From contig BDSI01000033.1 of assembly GCA_003117195.1 (NCBI GenBank), positions 682,001-746,000 of the forward strand: a DNA stretch of 64,000 nucleotides, read 5' to 3'. Made by a program: the position numbers and the translations under genes. Below, one piece after another: positions 1-11,200 of the stretch; position 1 is the stretch's first letter; each line of letters opens with the position of its first letter. The DNA comes from Eudorina sp. 2006-703-Eu-15 (lineage: Eukaryota; Chlorophyta; Chlorophyceae; Chlamydomonadales; Volvocaceae). The notes beneath the pieces are model-generated. The model searched no databases, was not told the origin of the DNA, and was given only the letters and a program-made list of their open reading frames with translations.

Positions 1-2716
1 GGAAGTACCGCTTCACGACCCACACCCCCTCGCGGATCTGGGTGGGGATAGGGCCCGACAGTGAGCCCCCTGCGAGAGTCGGTTGTAACGGGGGAAGGTG
101 TGGGAGGGGACGCGCAGAGATAGACAAACAGGCAGGGCAGGGCAGGGCAGGGCAGGGCAGGGCAGGGCAGGGTAACCGCAAAACTGCATCCACACACCGG
201 TCAGAAGCGACGCTGGGCCCCATGCCCCAAGCCGTAGCGTTAAAGGTGCGGCATATCCTCGTGGCGGCGTGCGAGGGTGAGGGCAGGCAGGGGAGGCAGG
301 CAGACCAGGTCTTCGAAAAGGAAACGTGCCACACCACAGCGGTACGGCGCCCGGCAGGCCGGGTCATTCCGTACTGCGCAGTACACCATGCCGAATCGAA
401 GGAATGGGTCTTGCGTGACGGATGCCACAGTGGGTCCCCCGAAAGACGTCCCCGGAGCCCCCGCCCAGGTTCCAACCCACCCCCGCCGCCGATCGTACCG
501 GGGTTTGTACGGCTGTCCTCCGGGTAGCCCCGGGTTATGAAGACAACGCTCTCTCCCTCAGCGGGGTTGACCCAACGGTTGGGCAGCTCCAGGGGCGGGT
601 TATGGGTGGTCAATTCCAACAGCTTTTGACCCACTGCAAGATCCATGTCCTTCAGCCGCCCACCAGGCTGGTTGCGAGCCCAGAGGCACCACTCCGCGTG
701 CTGCTGTTGCTGCTGCTGTTGCTGTTGCTGCTGCTGCTGCTGATGTTGCTGCAGCTGCTGTTCCTGCAGCTGTTGGTGATAGTGTAGCTCCTGCTGCTGC
801 GGCGGCGGCTCGTGCGGCTGCCGCTGCAGAGGAGCAGGCAGCTGCTGAGGGTGCAGCAGCGGCAGCATCGTCGGAGGCTGCGGCTGCAGCCCCTGTACCC
901 GCAAGTATAAGTGCTGTTCCTGTTGTAGTCCCTGATGCTGCTGCTGCTGTTGCTGACGCTGCTGCTGCGGCGGCGGCGGCGGTTGCTGCAGCGGCGGCTG
1001 CGATTGCTGCGGCTGCTGCTGGTACAGCGTTTGCTGTTGCGGCAGATAAGTCGCTTGCTGCAGGTTGGGCGGCTGCGGATAGTATGGCCGCCGCGGATCA
1101 ATTGGCAGGGCGTAGGCGTAAGGGTGACCGGGTGAAAGCACAGGCAGTTGGGCAAGCTGCGCTAGCTGTGCATGAGGGTGACGTTGGTGCAGCACACCGA
1201 GCGGCTGCTGCTGCTGCTGCTGCTGCTGCTGTAACAGTGGCTGCACTGGTGCGGTGGCCGCTATCGGAGGTCCAACAAGAGCAATACTTGGTTGGCCCGC
1301 TGGCGGTTGCTGGCGCCCGCGGATCTCGAAGAGCCCTGTTTGTGTACACCCACCATCATCACCGCCAGCACCACCACCTTCGCCACTTTGGTCACCCTGC
1401 ACAGTTGGCGGCCGCTGTCGCGGGGACGGACGCGGCGGCGGTGGCCGTAGCGGGTGTTGCAGCAGCTGCTGGGGTGGGGAGTATTGGTCCGGCTGCGTGC
1501 CTCGTTGAGTCTGCACTTTATGTTGCCAGGGAATCGAGCTGTGACGGAGGTTGAGGTCCGAGCCCAACCGGTACAGACCCGCCAGGTCTGCCGCCGTGTC
1601 ACCGCCACCACCACCACCAACAACAAACTCAAAGCCACCGCCCGTGCCCGTGTCGGCAGTGCCTCCGCCGCCGCTGGGCCCCCCAATGCGACCACCGCGA
1701 CTCGGCAGCGCAGGCATCGCCGCCGCTGTCCCGTGCGGCCCGACTGATGGAGTCGGCCAGGGGTCCCGGGACCTCGGGGATCCCGCTGCTGCTGCTGCTG
1801 CGGTACCTATCCCGACAGGGGACTCTGCCGCCGCCGCTCCGGCCGCCAATCTGGCCGCCGCCATAGCCGCAGCGTAATGAGCGTGCAGCGCTCCTGCCTG
1901 CGCTCCCGACTGTGCTCCTGTCTGCCCTCTTGGCGATGCAGCTGCAGCTGAGGCCACCAGGGAATCAAGGTCCTCTGTTCGAATCCCGGGCAGCGCCGCT
2001 GTGTTTCCACTCGGCAGCGGCAGTGGCAGTGGCTGTACGGAGGATGCCTGCAATGGAGGTGGCCTTGCCCGCGTAACACCAGCCAAGGGGCTCAGGTGAA
2101 GGACTGAATGGCGCTGACCGGCGGGAGGTGCGGCAGGGGGAGCCTCAGGGACGACGGGAGCCGTTGACGACGGCGGGGGCGCAGCTGCGGGCGCCTCTGC
2201 GGGGATGCCGCGTGCTGGGTCGTCGCCGCTTTCGGGCGCCGAGACAAGCTGCTGTCGCTGCTGCTGGTGCTGCTGGTGCGGCGGCGGCGGCGGCGGCGGC
2301 TGTGGCTCCGCCGGGCCGCCCTGTCTGCGCGGTCTTAGCGGCGGACCCTGCTGGTGCTGCTGGTGCAGCTTGTGCTGGTGCTGCTGGTCCTGAGTCGGGC
2401 TGTCCTCCTCATCCGTGGTTGCTGCTCCCCGCAATGACGAGACGTCCGTGAGTGTATGCTGCTGCTGCTGCTGCTGCTGTTCTTGTTGTTCTGACCGCCG
2501 AAGGCCACTGACGGCCACCGCGGTGCTGGCGTCAGCCTCCGTCTCTGACAGCAACCAGTCCTGCTGCTGCTCCGGCTGCATGGGCCCCTCCAGCAGGCCC
2601 AGGATGCTGATTGAGGGGGTGGGCTGACGGTCGAAGAGGGAAAATGTTGAGTGGGAAGGGGCTGGGGTCCCCTCATGCTGCTGGGGGTACGGCGGCTCGT
2701 CGTGTTCTGTGGACAT
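1..2716 (-). CDS. Gln/Pro-rich protein of unknown function, 5' part (gene continues past the left edge)
   Basis: The start ATG is at 2714-2716 (MSTEHDEPPYPQQ...). One frame stays open for about 740 codons to around 499. The protein is dominated by Gln, His-Gln, Pro, Gly and Ala tracts; the longest Gln run is encoded near 700-760. After the Gln tract the sequence becomes ordinary: HAEWCLWARN, then LPNRWVNPAEGESVVFITRG. The best splice model is exon 1 at 2716-499 (donor GTACG at 498) joined to 69-1 (acceptor CTCGCAG), giving GPIPTQIREGVWVVKRYF at the window edge in the correct phase. The proposed intron (70-498) is 429 nt, a multiple of three, and appears to have no in-frame stop, so read-through would also give a continuous protein. 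I recognise no domain. A transcriptional or RNA-related regulator is possible from composition alone, but that is a guess. Confidence 0.7.
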   Translation of the reverse strand, partial: MSTEHDEPPYPQQHEGTPAPSHSTFSLFDRQPTPSISILGLLEGPMQPEQQQDWLLSETEADASTAVAVSGLRRSEQQEQQQQQQQHTLTDVSSLRGAATTDEEDSPTQDQQHQHKLHQQHQQGPPLRPRRQGGPAEPQPPPPPPPHQQHQQQRQQLVSAPESGDDPARGIPAEAPAAAPPPSSTAPVVPEAPPAAPPAGQRHSVLHLSPLAGVTRARPPPLQASSVQPLPLPLPSGNTAALPGIRTEDLDSLVASAAAASPRGQTGAQSGAQAGALHAHYAAAMAAARLAAGAAAAESPVGIGTAAAAAAGSPRSRDPWPTPSVGPHGTAAAMPALPSRGGRIGGPSGGGGTADTGTGGGFEFVVGGGGGGDTAADLAGLYRLGSDLNLRHSSIPWQHKVQTQRGTQPDQYSPPQQLLQHPLRPPPPRPSPRQRPPTVQGDQSGEGGGAGGDDGGCTQTGLFEIRGRQQPPAGQPSIALVGPPIAATAPVQPLLQQQQQQQQQPLGVLHQRHPHAQLAQLAQLPVLSPGHPYAYALPIDPRRPYYPQPPNLQQATYLPQQQTLYQQQPQQSQPPLQQPPPPPQQQRQQQQQQHQGLQQEQHLYLRVQGLQPQPPTMLPLLHPQQLPAPLQRQPHEPPPQQQELHYHQQLQEQQLQQHQQQQQQQQQQQQQQHAEWCLWARNQPGGRLKDMDLAVGQKLLELTTHNPPLELPNRWVNPAEGESVVFITRGYPEDSRTNPGTIGGGGGLEPGRGLRGRLSGDPLWHPSRKTHSFDSAWCTAQYGMTRPAGRRTAVVWHVSFSKTWSACLPCLPSPSHAATRICRTFNATAWGMGPSVASDRCVDAVLRLPCPALPCPALPCPACLSISARPLPHLPPLQPTLAGGSLSGPIPTQIREGVWVVKRYF
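131..171. repeat. GGCAG pentamer microsatellite
   Basis: About eight tandem copies of GGCAG lie inside the proposed first intron of the Gln-rich gene. Confidence 0.9.
698..1232 (-). repeat. CAG-rich (polyglutamine) coding tracts
   Basis: Imperfect CTG/CAG runs occur on the plus strand at about 700-770, 790-800, 930-1030 and 1200-1232. In the minus-strand reading frame they encode Gln runs broken by His, Leu and Pro. They are part of the Gln-rich gene, not a separate element. Confidence 0.85.
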
Positions 2717-4028
2717 CGCGCCTGGGCGCTGCGACGCGAGTTAGGCTGTCGGCCTGTCTCAGGATGGACCACAGGGGGAGCAACGCCGCGTGCTGGTTCA
2801 GGAATGCAGAGTGCTATTTCGGCGCCATTGGCCGCCGGGGCGTGCACTTAGCCCCTGTCAGTCGATCAACGTTTGGCAGATGTAAAATTTGTTATGTTTG
2901 TGGGTTGGGCCTTGGTACAGCCGGTACAGCCTGTGCGTGGTTGGACTTCAGGGCTAATTCATACGAGCAGCCTCGCCAACGCCTTTACAGCCCAGAGCAA
3001 TGCATTATAGCAACTATTATATTGTTCTTTGTCAGCTCGCGTTACTGGAACCATCTCTCAGTTGCGTTTACGCTTCCGAGCACCATCACGGGTTCGACGC
3101 CTTGTTAACCGTATCCTCACGGGTCTTGACGATGCCATTGCGATCTTATTCCTCATATTATGTATCAATTAATTACCTTTGATGCGCTCCATTGACAGCG
3201 CGCTGCGGGGCTTCTCAGTTTGCCGCTCGTCGGTGTGTACACCGTTGCAGATTCGGTTGACCACCCGTGAAGAGAAATTCCTGGCACCACATTGCCCTGT
3301 TTCCTTCCTGCTTTGACCAAATAATGTAATCTGTATACAATATATCGTTTGGTAAGCCTTCGATGTCAAGCAGACACATGCGTCAATATACCCTGTCGTC
3401 GTTCCGTCGAGAATCGGACATTACATCCACCTTGCTGCGTGCAGGTGACCAGAAACGTTGCGAAAACCTTAAAGAAGGAAATCAGGTTCGCAACACCTGC
3501 GATTTGATCACCAAGCTGCAAGCTGCGTACGGACAGGGACTGGCGCCAATCCTTCCCTTTGTCCTCCTTTGCGCAGCTGCCTTCCGCCTCGTACATGGTA
3601 ATTAGCACTGAATGCCACAAAAGTACGTATCCCCCAGGTGTTGCGTTGGTCGGAACCCGGACGTCAATCGGGGTCCCTGCCCGCCGCTGAGGGGTGAGGA
3701 CCCAATCCGAATGCGTCCGCGAGGACCCAACGACCCTTGCGCTGATCTGTTTGATCTGCTCCGACGGCTGCGTCCGCCCCTTCCTCCCCGCAGCCCTGAC
3801 TATTTGCGGATAAGTGACGCATAATCCTCGTCCACACCCGCCTCGCCGGGCGACGGCGCTACCTCAGAACCTCACCCAACTGGACGACAAACGTGTTGTT
3901 GTTGTGTTACATGGTTGGGGGTGCGTAACCCCATACCTGCACATACCCATACGAGCCGGAGGCCCAAGGGCAAACAAAACGCCCAAAAGCACTGGTTTGC
4001 GATACCGCATTAACAGGAGTCAACGAGA
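2717..4028. other. Upstream/intergenic DNA, no gene recognised
   Basis: This 1.3-kb stretch lies upstream of the Gln-rich gene start. About 2880-3380 is more AT-rich than the surroundings. No frame shows a recognisable protein and I see no RNA gene. It should contain the promoter and 5' UTR of the Gln-rich gene, but I cannot place a TATA box or start site. Confidence 0.6.
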
Positions 4029-4900
4029 CTAGCGCCCAAAGGGCACGGTAGAATTACGATGAGCGCACATGCGCTCCAACATCTTTGCCAAACGAGCCGG
4101 ATCCCAGGCCATCGCCTCCCTCATAGTGTTAGGGCGGTGAAACCCTGCCTCAGCGCGTACTGCATCATAAGCCGGGCAGTCGAGTAGAACATGCTTCTCA
4201 TCTTCAATCTGGTCTTCAGGGCGGCAGCAACGGCAGACCCGTTGTCCTCTAGGGACATGGTGCCTACCCCTCCGCGCCCTGTTAGACTCGAGTGCCCAAC
4301 AACAAAGCCTGAAATGCATTAGCTTCCGGTGCGCAGAACGGGGATAAAAACTGTAGCGTGCGGTTGCCACATAACGGCCGCCGCACCCATAAATGACAGG
4401 CCCATCCAATGCTTGTACTTCGACATATGGATCCCCGGCTGCTTCCCGTCTGATGGGTAATTGTCCTGCTCGACATCGAGGCGCACATGTTCCCAACCGC
4501 TCATTAGTCGTTCCCTCATCGCCGTCACAATCTGAGCCGCGGGAAGAGGTTTGGACAGCAACCACTCAACTCGCTGTCCAACACCTTCTGCATCGTGAGG
4601 TAGCCCGCTCCAAATATCACACTTTAAGTACGACATTAAACGCAAGAACGAGGCTCCCCAACCGCCCCGTTCAGGGTCGGTGAGTGCATCGATAACCTCC
4701 TGATACAGGACTGCGTGTGCGACCGTGCCCTTCTGCTTCTGCAGGCGGTTCCAAAAGCGAACCACTTGCTTCACCAAATAGTAATGCAATATCTGTACGG
4801 GCCAGTTCCACCGCCGCCAGCGCGCCATCTCCTGCCCCGATAATTTCTGCACCGAAATGGCCCTCCTCATCCACGCCCTCGTCGCCCAAGGCTACCCGCG
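4029..4900 (-). pseudogene. Decayed LINE (L1-like non-LTR retrotransposon), C-terminal end of the reverse-transcriptase ORF
   Basis: Minus-strand translation gives the post-RT region typical of algal L1-like elements: WNWPVQILHYYLVKQVVRFWN at about 4750-4820, then in another frame a Cys/His knuckle with CRCCRPEDQIEDEKHVLLDC near 4150-4230, ending at a stop at 4029. The two halves are in different frames (about 4319-4870 and 4029-4565), so there is a frameshift near 4330-4460. An in-frame TAG sits just upstream of 4870. No RT catalytic core (FADD-type motif) or endonuclease is present. It is a 5'-truncated dead copy. I could not define target-site duplications. Confidence 0.72.
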
Positions 4901-5264
4901 CCCGCGCCTCCGCTCCCAACTCATCACGCTGCTCGCTGCCGCCCTCCAAGCCTTCTCCCTGACCTCCCTCTCTCCCGCCTCCACCACGCCACTCCACCGC
5001 CCCCCGTCTGAGTTTCTGTGACTGCCACCCCGACGTCCTCGTTGTCCGTTGTGTGCGACGGCGCGGATCGCCTAGGGGCCAGCCGTGTCGGGTTTCGTGT
5101 GAGCGCGCCCCCTGGCGTGCGGTCTCCGTGCCGGCCCGGCAGTGGTGCCGGCCTCTTGTCCTTCTACGTGCCCAGCAAGACCTGCCCCTCCCCAGCACGC
5201 CAGCCCGCGCCAAACGCACCCGACCCCGCCCACCCTACAGCCCTAGACAGACAGCGACGCGGCA

Positions 5265-5272
5265 CCCCACAT
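5265..5272. repeat. Left 8-bp target-site duplication CCCCACAT
   Basis: Identical to 5780-5787; the two copies flank the inverted-repeat element exactly. Confidence 0.85.
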
Positions 5273-5779
5273 CAGTGTCGCTATCTTAAATAAAAAGAAT
5301 ATTTACGGGCAAAAAAGCCGGAAATTTTCTATTTCCCGGACCCCCAAGAAACCTGCGAGATTTCATTTATTTGACGCTGTGGAGAGCCGGAAATCTGCCC
5401 TGCCAACTATTTTCCAGACTACCAAAAAGGCCTGGAAATCTGCAGGCGCAGGGAAAAATCCTGCATCGTACACCTGTCTACCGCCAAAACACACTCGAAT
5501 GCCGTGTCCCCAACTCCTGGTTACCCTCCCATATGCATCCGCGACGCAAGGAAAGCGCGCTTCAGGCCTCCATGGACTTAGAATCCCTGTCGTCGCTGTG
5601 GTAACAGTGGCCCTGCTGTCGAAACACGCAGAAATATTTCCACCCTGCCTCGGAGGTTTTTGTTTCCTGGCACCTAGGAAGCCCCCCAAAATCTGCCCTG
5701 CCAAAGGTTTTTTGGCTACTGGCGACAGGCCGGAAACCTGCGGAATTCTATTTCCCCGTTTTGGAAGATAGCAACACTG
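5273..5779. mobile_element. 507-bp non-autonomous hAT-like MITE
   Basis: The ends are inverted: CAGTGTCGCTATCTT at 5273-5287 and AAGATAGCAACACTG at 5765-5779 (14 of 15 pair). The element is bounded by a perfect 8-bp direct repeat CCCCACAT. CAGTG/CACTG termini with an 8-bp target duplication are the hallmark of the hAT superfamily. There is no transposase frame. The interior carries related subrepeats around GGAAATCTGCCCTGCCA (near 5390 and 5688) and is more AT-rich than its flanks. The intact duplication suggests fairly recent insertion. The superfamily call rests on ends and duplication length only. Confidence 0.85.
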
Positions 5780-5787
5780 CCCCACAT
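5780..5787. repeat. Right 8-bp target-site duplication CCCCACAT
   Basis: The perfect partner of 5265-5272. Confidence 0.85.
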
Positions 5788-7527
5788 CATGCAAAGGGGG
5801 GTTGCCCCGCTCCGACCGGGCACGGTGGGGAGCCAACCGCTCACGTTTGGCCGCTCGCCACCCAGTCGTCCATACCCGCGTCTTCCACAACCCCTCCTAA
5901 CCACGCCTTCCGTACATGCCGTACCGTCGTGCCGTCCGCCATCCTGTATACGAATATACCTACCGCCCCACCTCGAACCTCCTCTTCCGCGCCGCGCTGC
6001 CGGCCCGGCATCCTGGCATGCTGTTTTGTTTTGTTGTACTTGCTCCTCTCACGTCGCGCTCGGTCACTCCGTTCCTCGGCTTTCCTCTGTGCATCGTCAT
6101 GCCCTGGGACGACGCTCGCGGCGCGGCTGCAACTTCGTCTGACACAGGTCGGTACCGTATCGGCGTTTCCGGGATGGGTCGGGTCGCACTTTGCTTGCTG
6201 TTGCACCTCCACTGTCGTGCAGGTACCTCGCCACATAAGAATTTTGAGTATTTCTGGGTTTGCCCGGATTCGTTTCTGGGTTTGGTTTTCTTCTCTTTGA
6301 ACCACAGCAATACCCAGTCACGGGCGCAGAACCGCAGAAGATGGTCCGTCACGGTCTTGGTGAAACTTACTCGAGGAGCTCAAGGACGCTTCAGTGAACA
6401 ACACCCAGCACTTTACAAAACATAAATCATTCCCGATACGGGCCATGGCTCCACTCGTCTCCTCTATTTTATTTTCCAGCACAGCCCTCCGGCGGCAGTT
6501 CGCAGCCAGCAGCCGCTACTGTACAACGAGGCAGCGCGGGGGACATGTGCCCCCAAAACACGCCCCTCTCCCAATGCGGCGTGTCCTGTCCTTCCAAGGC
6601 AAGGCGACTCACCCCGCCGGCCCGACGCCGGGGGGCCTGCGGCGCCCCCGGGTGCCCGTCTACCGTCCCCACCCAGGAAGCTCCAGGGAGGGCGTGAGCC
6701 CTGCGGAAGCCGCCCCAAGCAAGCACCCGAGGCTACCTCGCGCAAATGCTCCAGTGACGTATGTGTCGCCGCAGCCATTCAAGGTGGGCCGCCGCGGAGT
6801 GTGTCCCGGCAGGTGCGCCAACAGCGGGCGCCGTGGAGGCCCCAACAGTAACCCCCTTCCCCCCTTCGCGTACTTCTGGTCGCAGCTATAACCCTGCCTG
6901 CCTGCCCGCCTGCCTGCCTGCCTCCACCAGGACATGCGACGCCACCTCTTTCTGCGTCAAAGCCGCCATGTACTTTTACCACAGGCGCGTTCAGTGCTGG
7001 TGGACACGGCATCGGAATGGGAATGATATCCGTGTGCACAGCCACTGGCAGCACCCGGGGATCACAACGGCCGGAAGGCCATTTGATTAACAAGCGGAGC
7101 GGTCGTTGCAGCGCCCCGCGAAACGAAGACAGATCAGGATGGATCAACGCAGACCAACCTTCTGCGGTCTCTTGATGTTCCCTTCCCCTCGCAATATCCA
7201 GACGTCATGCAATCCATTCTTCGCCGCGCACCGCCCGACGCAAAGCGGACTCCTATTCCATCCGCAGATTCGCGTGTCTCTGGCCTTGCTGCTGACCCCT
7301 GACACACCCCTTACGCGCCCGGCTAGCAATGCCTAGCAGCGCCGCCCTCCAGGGCGTGGCACAGCGAGCACAGACAGACAGGCAGACAGACAGGCAGTTT
7401 CGGTCCATTTTCCTCTGTCCAGCAACATTACTCCCCTCAACACCCGCCAAGTCTCCCGTCGCAACATCAACACGACGGGTTCGGTTTAACGTCAAAGAAT
7501 GAAGGCTGGGGGTGGGTGGGGCCCCAT
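5788..7527. other. Intergenic DNA, no gene recognised
   Basis: Open frames here look like chance frames in GC-rich DNA. There are short low-complexity patches: CCTG repeats at about 6893-6925 and CAGA/CAGG tetramers at about 7370-7395. I see no conserved protein motif or RNA gene. Confidence 0.55.
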
Positions 7528-7532
7528 TTACA
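7528..7532 (-). terminator. Candidate TGTAA polyadenylation signal for the phosphorylase gene
   Basis: The plus strand reads TTACA, so the minus strand reads TGTAA, the volvocine 3'-end signal. It is the first one downstream of the phosphorylase stop (8203) and implies a 3' UTR of roughly 0.67 kb. Confidence 0.55.
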
Positions 7533-8202
7533 GAGCCTCGAAGAAACAGCGGCGGCGAATGTGGAGCCACCTCCCGGAGGCGGCGGTCCCCGAGACGGAC
7601 CGACCGAAGCTCCGCCGCCTCCTCCCACACCACACGCGCATTTCCCCACCCCGCCGCACCTCCGCACCGGCAACTCGCAATCTTCCCCTGCGTGCCTGTG
7701 CTTGTGCTTCTGTGCCTGTGCGTGTGCCTGTGCATTGAATCAGATGCAGCATGCGCGAGGCCGCCGCCATGCGACCCTCCATGCCCATGCCCAGCTCTTC
7801 GATTCGATACGGTAGCACATCATGACCCTAGACAAACGACCCAGACATGGCGATCAACTCGGTGTCGCCGGGGGAGCAGCAGCCCACAGCCCACAGCCCA
7901 CGAGGGAAGCGCACACGATCCAGGACCCAAAGAGCACGAGACCCAAAACGCGACCCACTCGGGTGCCGGTCCTCCCGGACAGCGGACCGCTGGCCGGTGT
8001 GACGTCGCCGGGCGGGGTCGTCCGCCTGAGACTGCCCCCCGGCCCTCGTCGGGTCCTCCTACGAGGGTATACACCGGGGTCCACACGCCGGGGTCCTCGA
8101 CCCCCTTCCCGGACCCTGGAAGCCGTCGCTGCTCCTCTCCCCCGCTACGGTGTCACCGCTGCCCCCCCCCCCGCAGGCGCACCAGCCGCGCACTGCTCCT
8201 CC

Positions 8203-11200
8203 TCAGTTGCTGCCCCCGTTGCCCGAGGCGCCCGGCTGCGGCACCGCGCACGGCTCCGCGTGCCAGATGTCGCGGGCGTACTCTGCGATGGTGCGGTCGG
8301 TGGAGAACTTGCCGGTGCCGGCGGTGGCCATGATGGACATGCGGGTCCACTTGGCCTGGTCCCGGTACGTGGCGTCCACCTTGGCCTGTGGGGCGGCAGG
8401 CGGGGAGGGGGGCCGGCAGGCGGGGACGGGGGCCGGCAGGCGGGGGTGTGGGATCGATCCACGCGTGTCTGTTTCGTCCTGAAGCCCCGCACCCCCACCC
8501 TCCTACCCAGAGCTCTCCACAGCTCTCCGGCAAGCATGCATTTATACACATCGCCTGCCACCACGGACTTCTCTTCTCACGGCTCAGTTTTGTTTATACG
8601 ACAGACACACAAGCATACAAGCACTCATATACCAACGCCAATCTCAACCTCCGCACCCGCACCCGCGCCCGCACCCCAGCCCCACCCGCCCAGCGTTCCG
8701 TTTGCCTCACCACCCACCTGGTCGTCGATGTACGCCGGGAAGTCGTTGGCGACCAGGTAGTAGTCCCCGCCCGTCGTGATGGCGTCCATGACGGGCGAGA
8801 AGTAGTCCTCCCAGCCAAAGTAGCCCGAGCGGATCATGCTGACCACGTGGTTGAACCGGTCGTCGGTGCGCAGGTTGCGCCGCTCCGCCCGCAGGCGGGG
8901 CACCTCGTGCGCCTTGGCGCCGAAGATGAAGATGTTGTCGTCGCCGATCTCCTGCGGGGCCGGGGTCGCGGGGGCGATGTGATTTCGGCGGAGAACACCA
9001 ACGAAGGGGAGTTGGTAGGTGATTTGCTACAAGGGGGAGCGCCGAGACACCGAGGCGCATAAATAGCGACGCGAGGGGTTCCGGGCGGTGTGGCGGGGTG
9101 AAGTGCCCGAGAATGGGTCGGGGGCCGTTCGGTTGTGGCGCTCGGGGTTGGCCGCGGGTGTGTGGAGCCGTTCTAGGGGGGAAGGGTGCTTGCGGGTCCG
9201 GAGGCGCCCTCCCTGGCGACGTGCCGGCACACGCTCCCAGCTTTGGATCCGCTCCCACCCAGCCACCCGCTCCCACCTATGCACCCCACCCCGCCCCACC
9301 TCGGCAATCTCAACGTTGGCGCCGTCCAGGGTGCCGATGATGAGCGAGCCGTTCATGGTGAACTTCATGTTGGACGTCCCCGAAGCTTCCGTGCCTGCGC
9401 AGCGCATCCAGTCGAGGAGTGGAGCCGAGTGGAGCGGAGTGGAGAGGAGCGGAGGAGCCCTTGACGCAACAGCGACGGGAGACCACGACTAGACTCAACT
9501 GAACGGCCCAAGAGCCAATCAGCGGCTGTCGCCGATGCTGCTTCAGGGCGGGGACGGGGAACCCTACACGGCGCGGCCCGCAGACGACACCCGCCACAAG
9601 CCGAGCCACCCCCCGCCCCCGCCCCCGCCCTCCCGCCCACGGCCCGCCCGCCCGCCTCACCCGCGGTGGAGATGTGCTGCGACAGCTCCGAGGCGGGGAT
9701 GAGCACCTCGGCGCTCGAGACGTTGTAGTCGGGCACGAAGACCAGCTTGAGCAGGTCGCCCACGTCGGTGTCGCCGTTGATCTTGTCACCCACGGCGCAG
9801 ATGAGCTTGATGATGCGCTTGGCCATCTCGTAGCCGGGCGCCGCCTTGCCGCCGATGATGCACACACGCGGCACCACGTTCTTGCGCTGCTCGCGGCTCA
9901 TCTTCTTGATCTGCGGGCGGGCGCCGGGTTTGTGGGGGGTTATGCGGGTGCAGAAGTCCATGGATGTGCGGCGAACATGGACCAGGGGCGAGGCTGACGG
10001 GGAGGCAAGAGGGGCCGGAATTAAGTCGATGGAGAACTGTTGCCCTGTCGCGGCAGTCCAGGGCTTGAGCCAATCCCTCCCTCCCTGCCCCCTCCCTCCC
10101 TCCCTGCCCCCTCCCTCCCTCCCTGCCCCTCCCTCCCTCCCTGCCCCTCCCTCCCTCCCTGCCCCTCCCTCTCCCTCCCTCCCCTCCCCCCCTCCCCTCC
10201 CCCCGGCGTCCTCACCTGGTCGTAGCGGTAGATGATGCCCATGACGTTGAGCAGCTGGCGCTTGTACTCGTGGATGCGTTTCACCTGCACGTCGAACATG
10301 GCGTTGGTGTTCACCTTGACGCCTGGGGCCGGGCGAAGGCAGCGGGGGGCCGGGGGCGGCGGGGGGCCAGGGGGGCAGGGGGGATGTCGCCAGGGGGCAC
10401 GTCACCTAACGTCAGACAAGTCGGACATCGGGGGGGGGACCGCTACAACATCCTAACTACGGTGTGACGAGTCGGTCGCAGGTTGACCCCAAGGGACCGC
10501 AGATCGCAATTCTGTGGTGGAGCAGTATCGGGACTGGGGCCAGTGTCAGCCGCACATCCACACATCTCGCGGCTTAATTCTCATACATAAACATCCTGAC
10601 ATATACATTCACCTGGGCGGTTCCGGCGGGTTCCTCGCTCAACACATGTTATGTCAAGTGCTCTCACCCGTGAGGCGCTGGATGAGCGCCGCCGCCTTGA
10701 CCTTGGCCTCCTGCTTGACCTGGCGCCACTCGGCCTGGAAGGCGGGGTCGTCCGCGTACTGCCGCAGCTTGCGCAGGTCGTCCAGGTGCAGGATCCAGTC
10801 GTCCGAGCCCAGCTTCTTGGTGATCAGGTTGCGCAGCGGCGGGTTGCAGAACGCCAGCCAGCGGCGCTGAGTCACACCTGCGGCACCGACCGACCCACAG
10901 AGCGCCCCCCAGGCGGAAGAGGGGGGGGCGGGGTAGGGCACGGGATTACTCGGTTGGGTGTTCTTTTGCGGTTTCGCTGTCTTGATCGACACGACATAAG
11001 CGGGGAAACGTGGCACGAGGCAGGTCAGTGGGACCGAGTGTGCTCGGGCTTCCGAGTTGAGGCAGGCGAGACACGCGACCTGTCCGCGTAGGCCACAGCG
11101 GAGCTGGGTGGGAGTTGCGTGGGATTGAGTGGGAGGGGGGTCCGTAGCCGTAGCCGCACCGTTGGGCTCTGTTCTCACCGTTGGTCTTGTTCTGGAACTT

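Noticed and set aside
1976..1990. GTTCGAATCCC resembling a tRNA B box
   Set aside because: It lies inside the open Gln-rich coding frame. I found no acceptor stem, D arm or anticodon arm around it.
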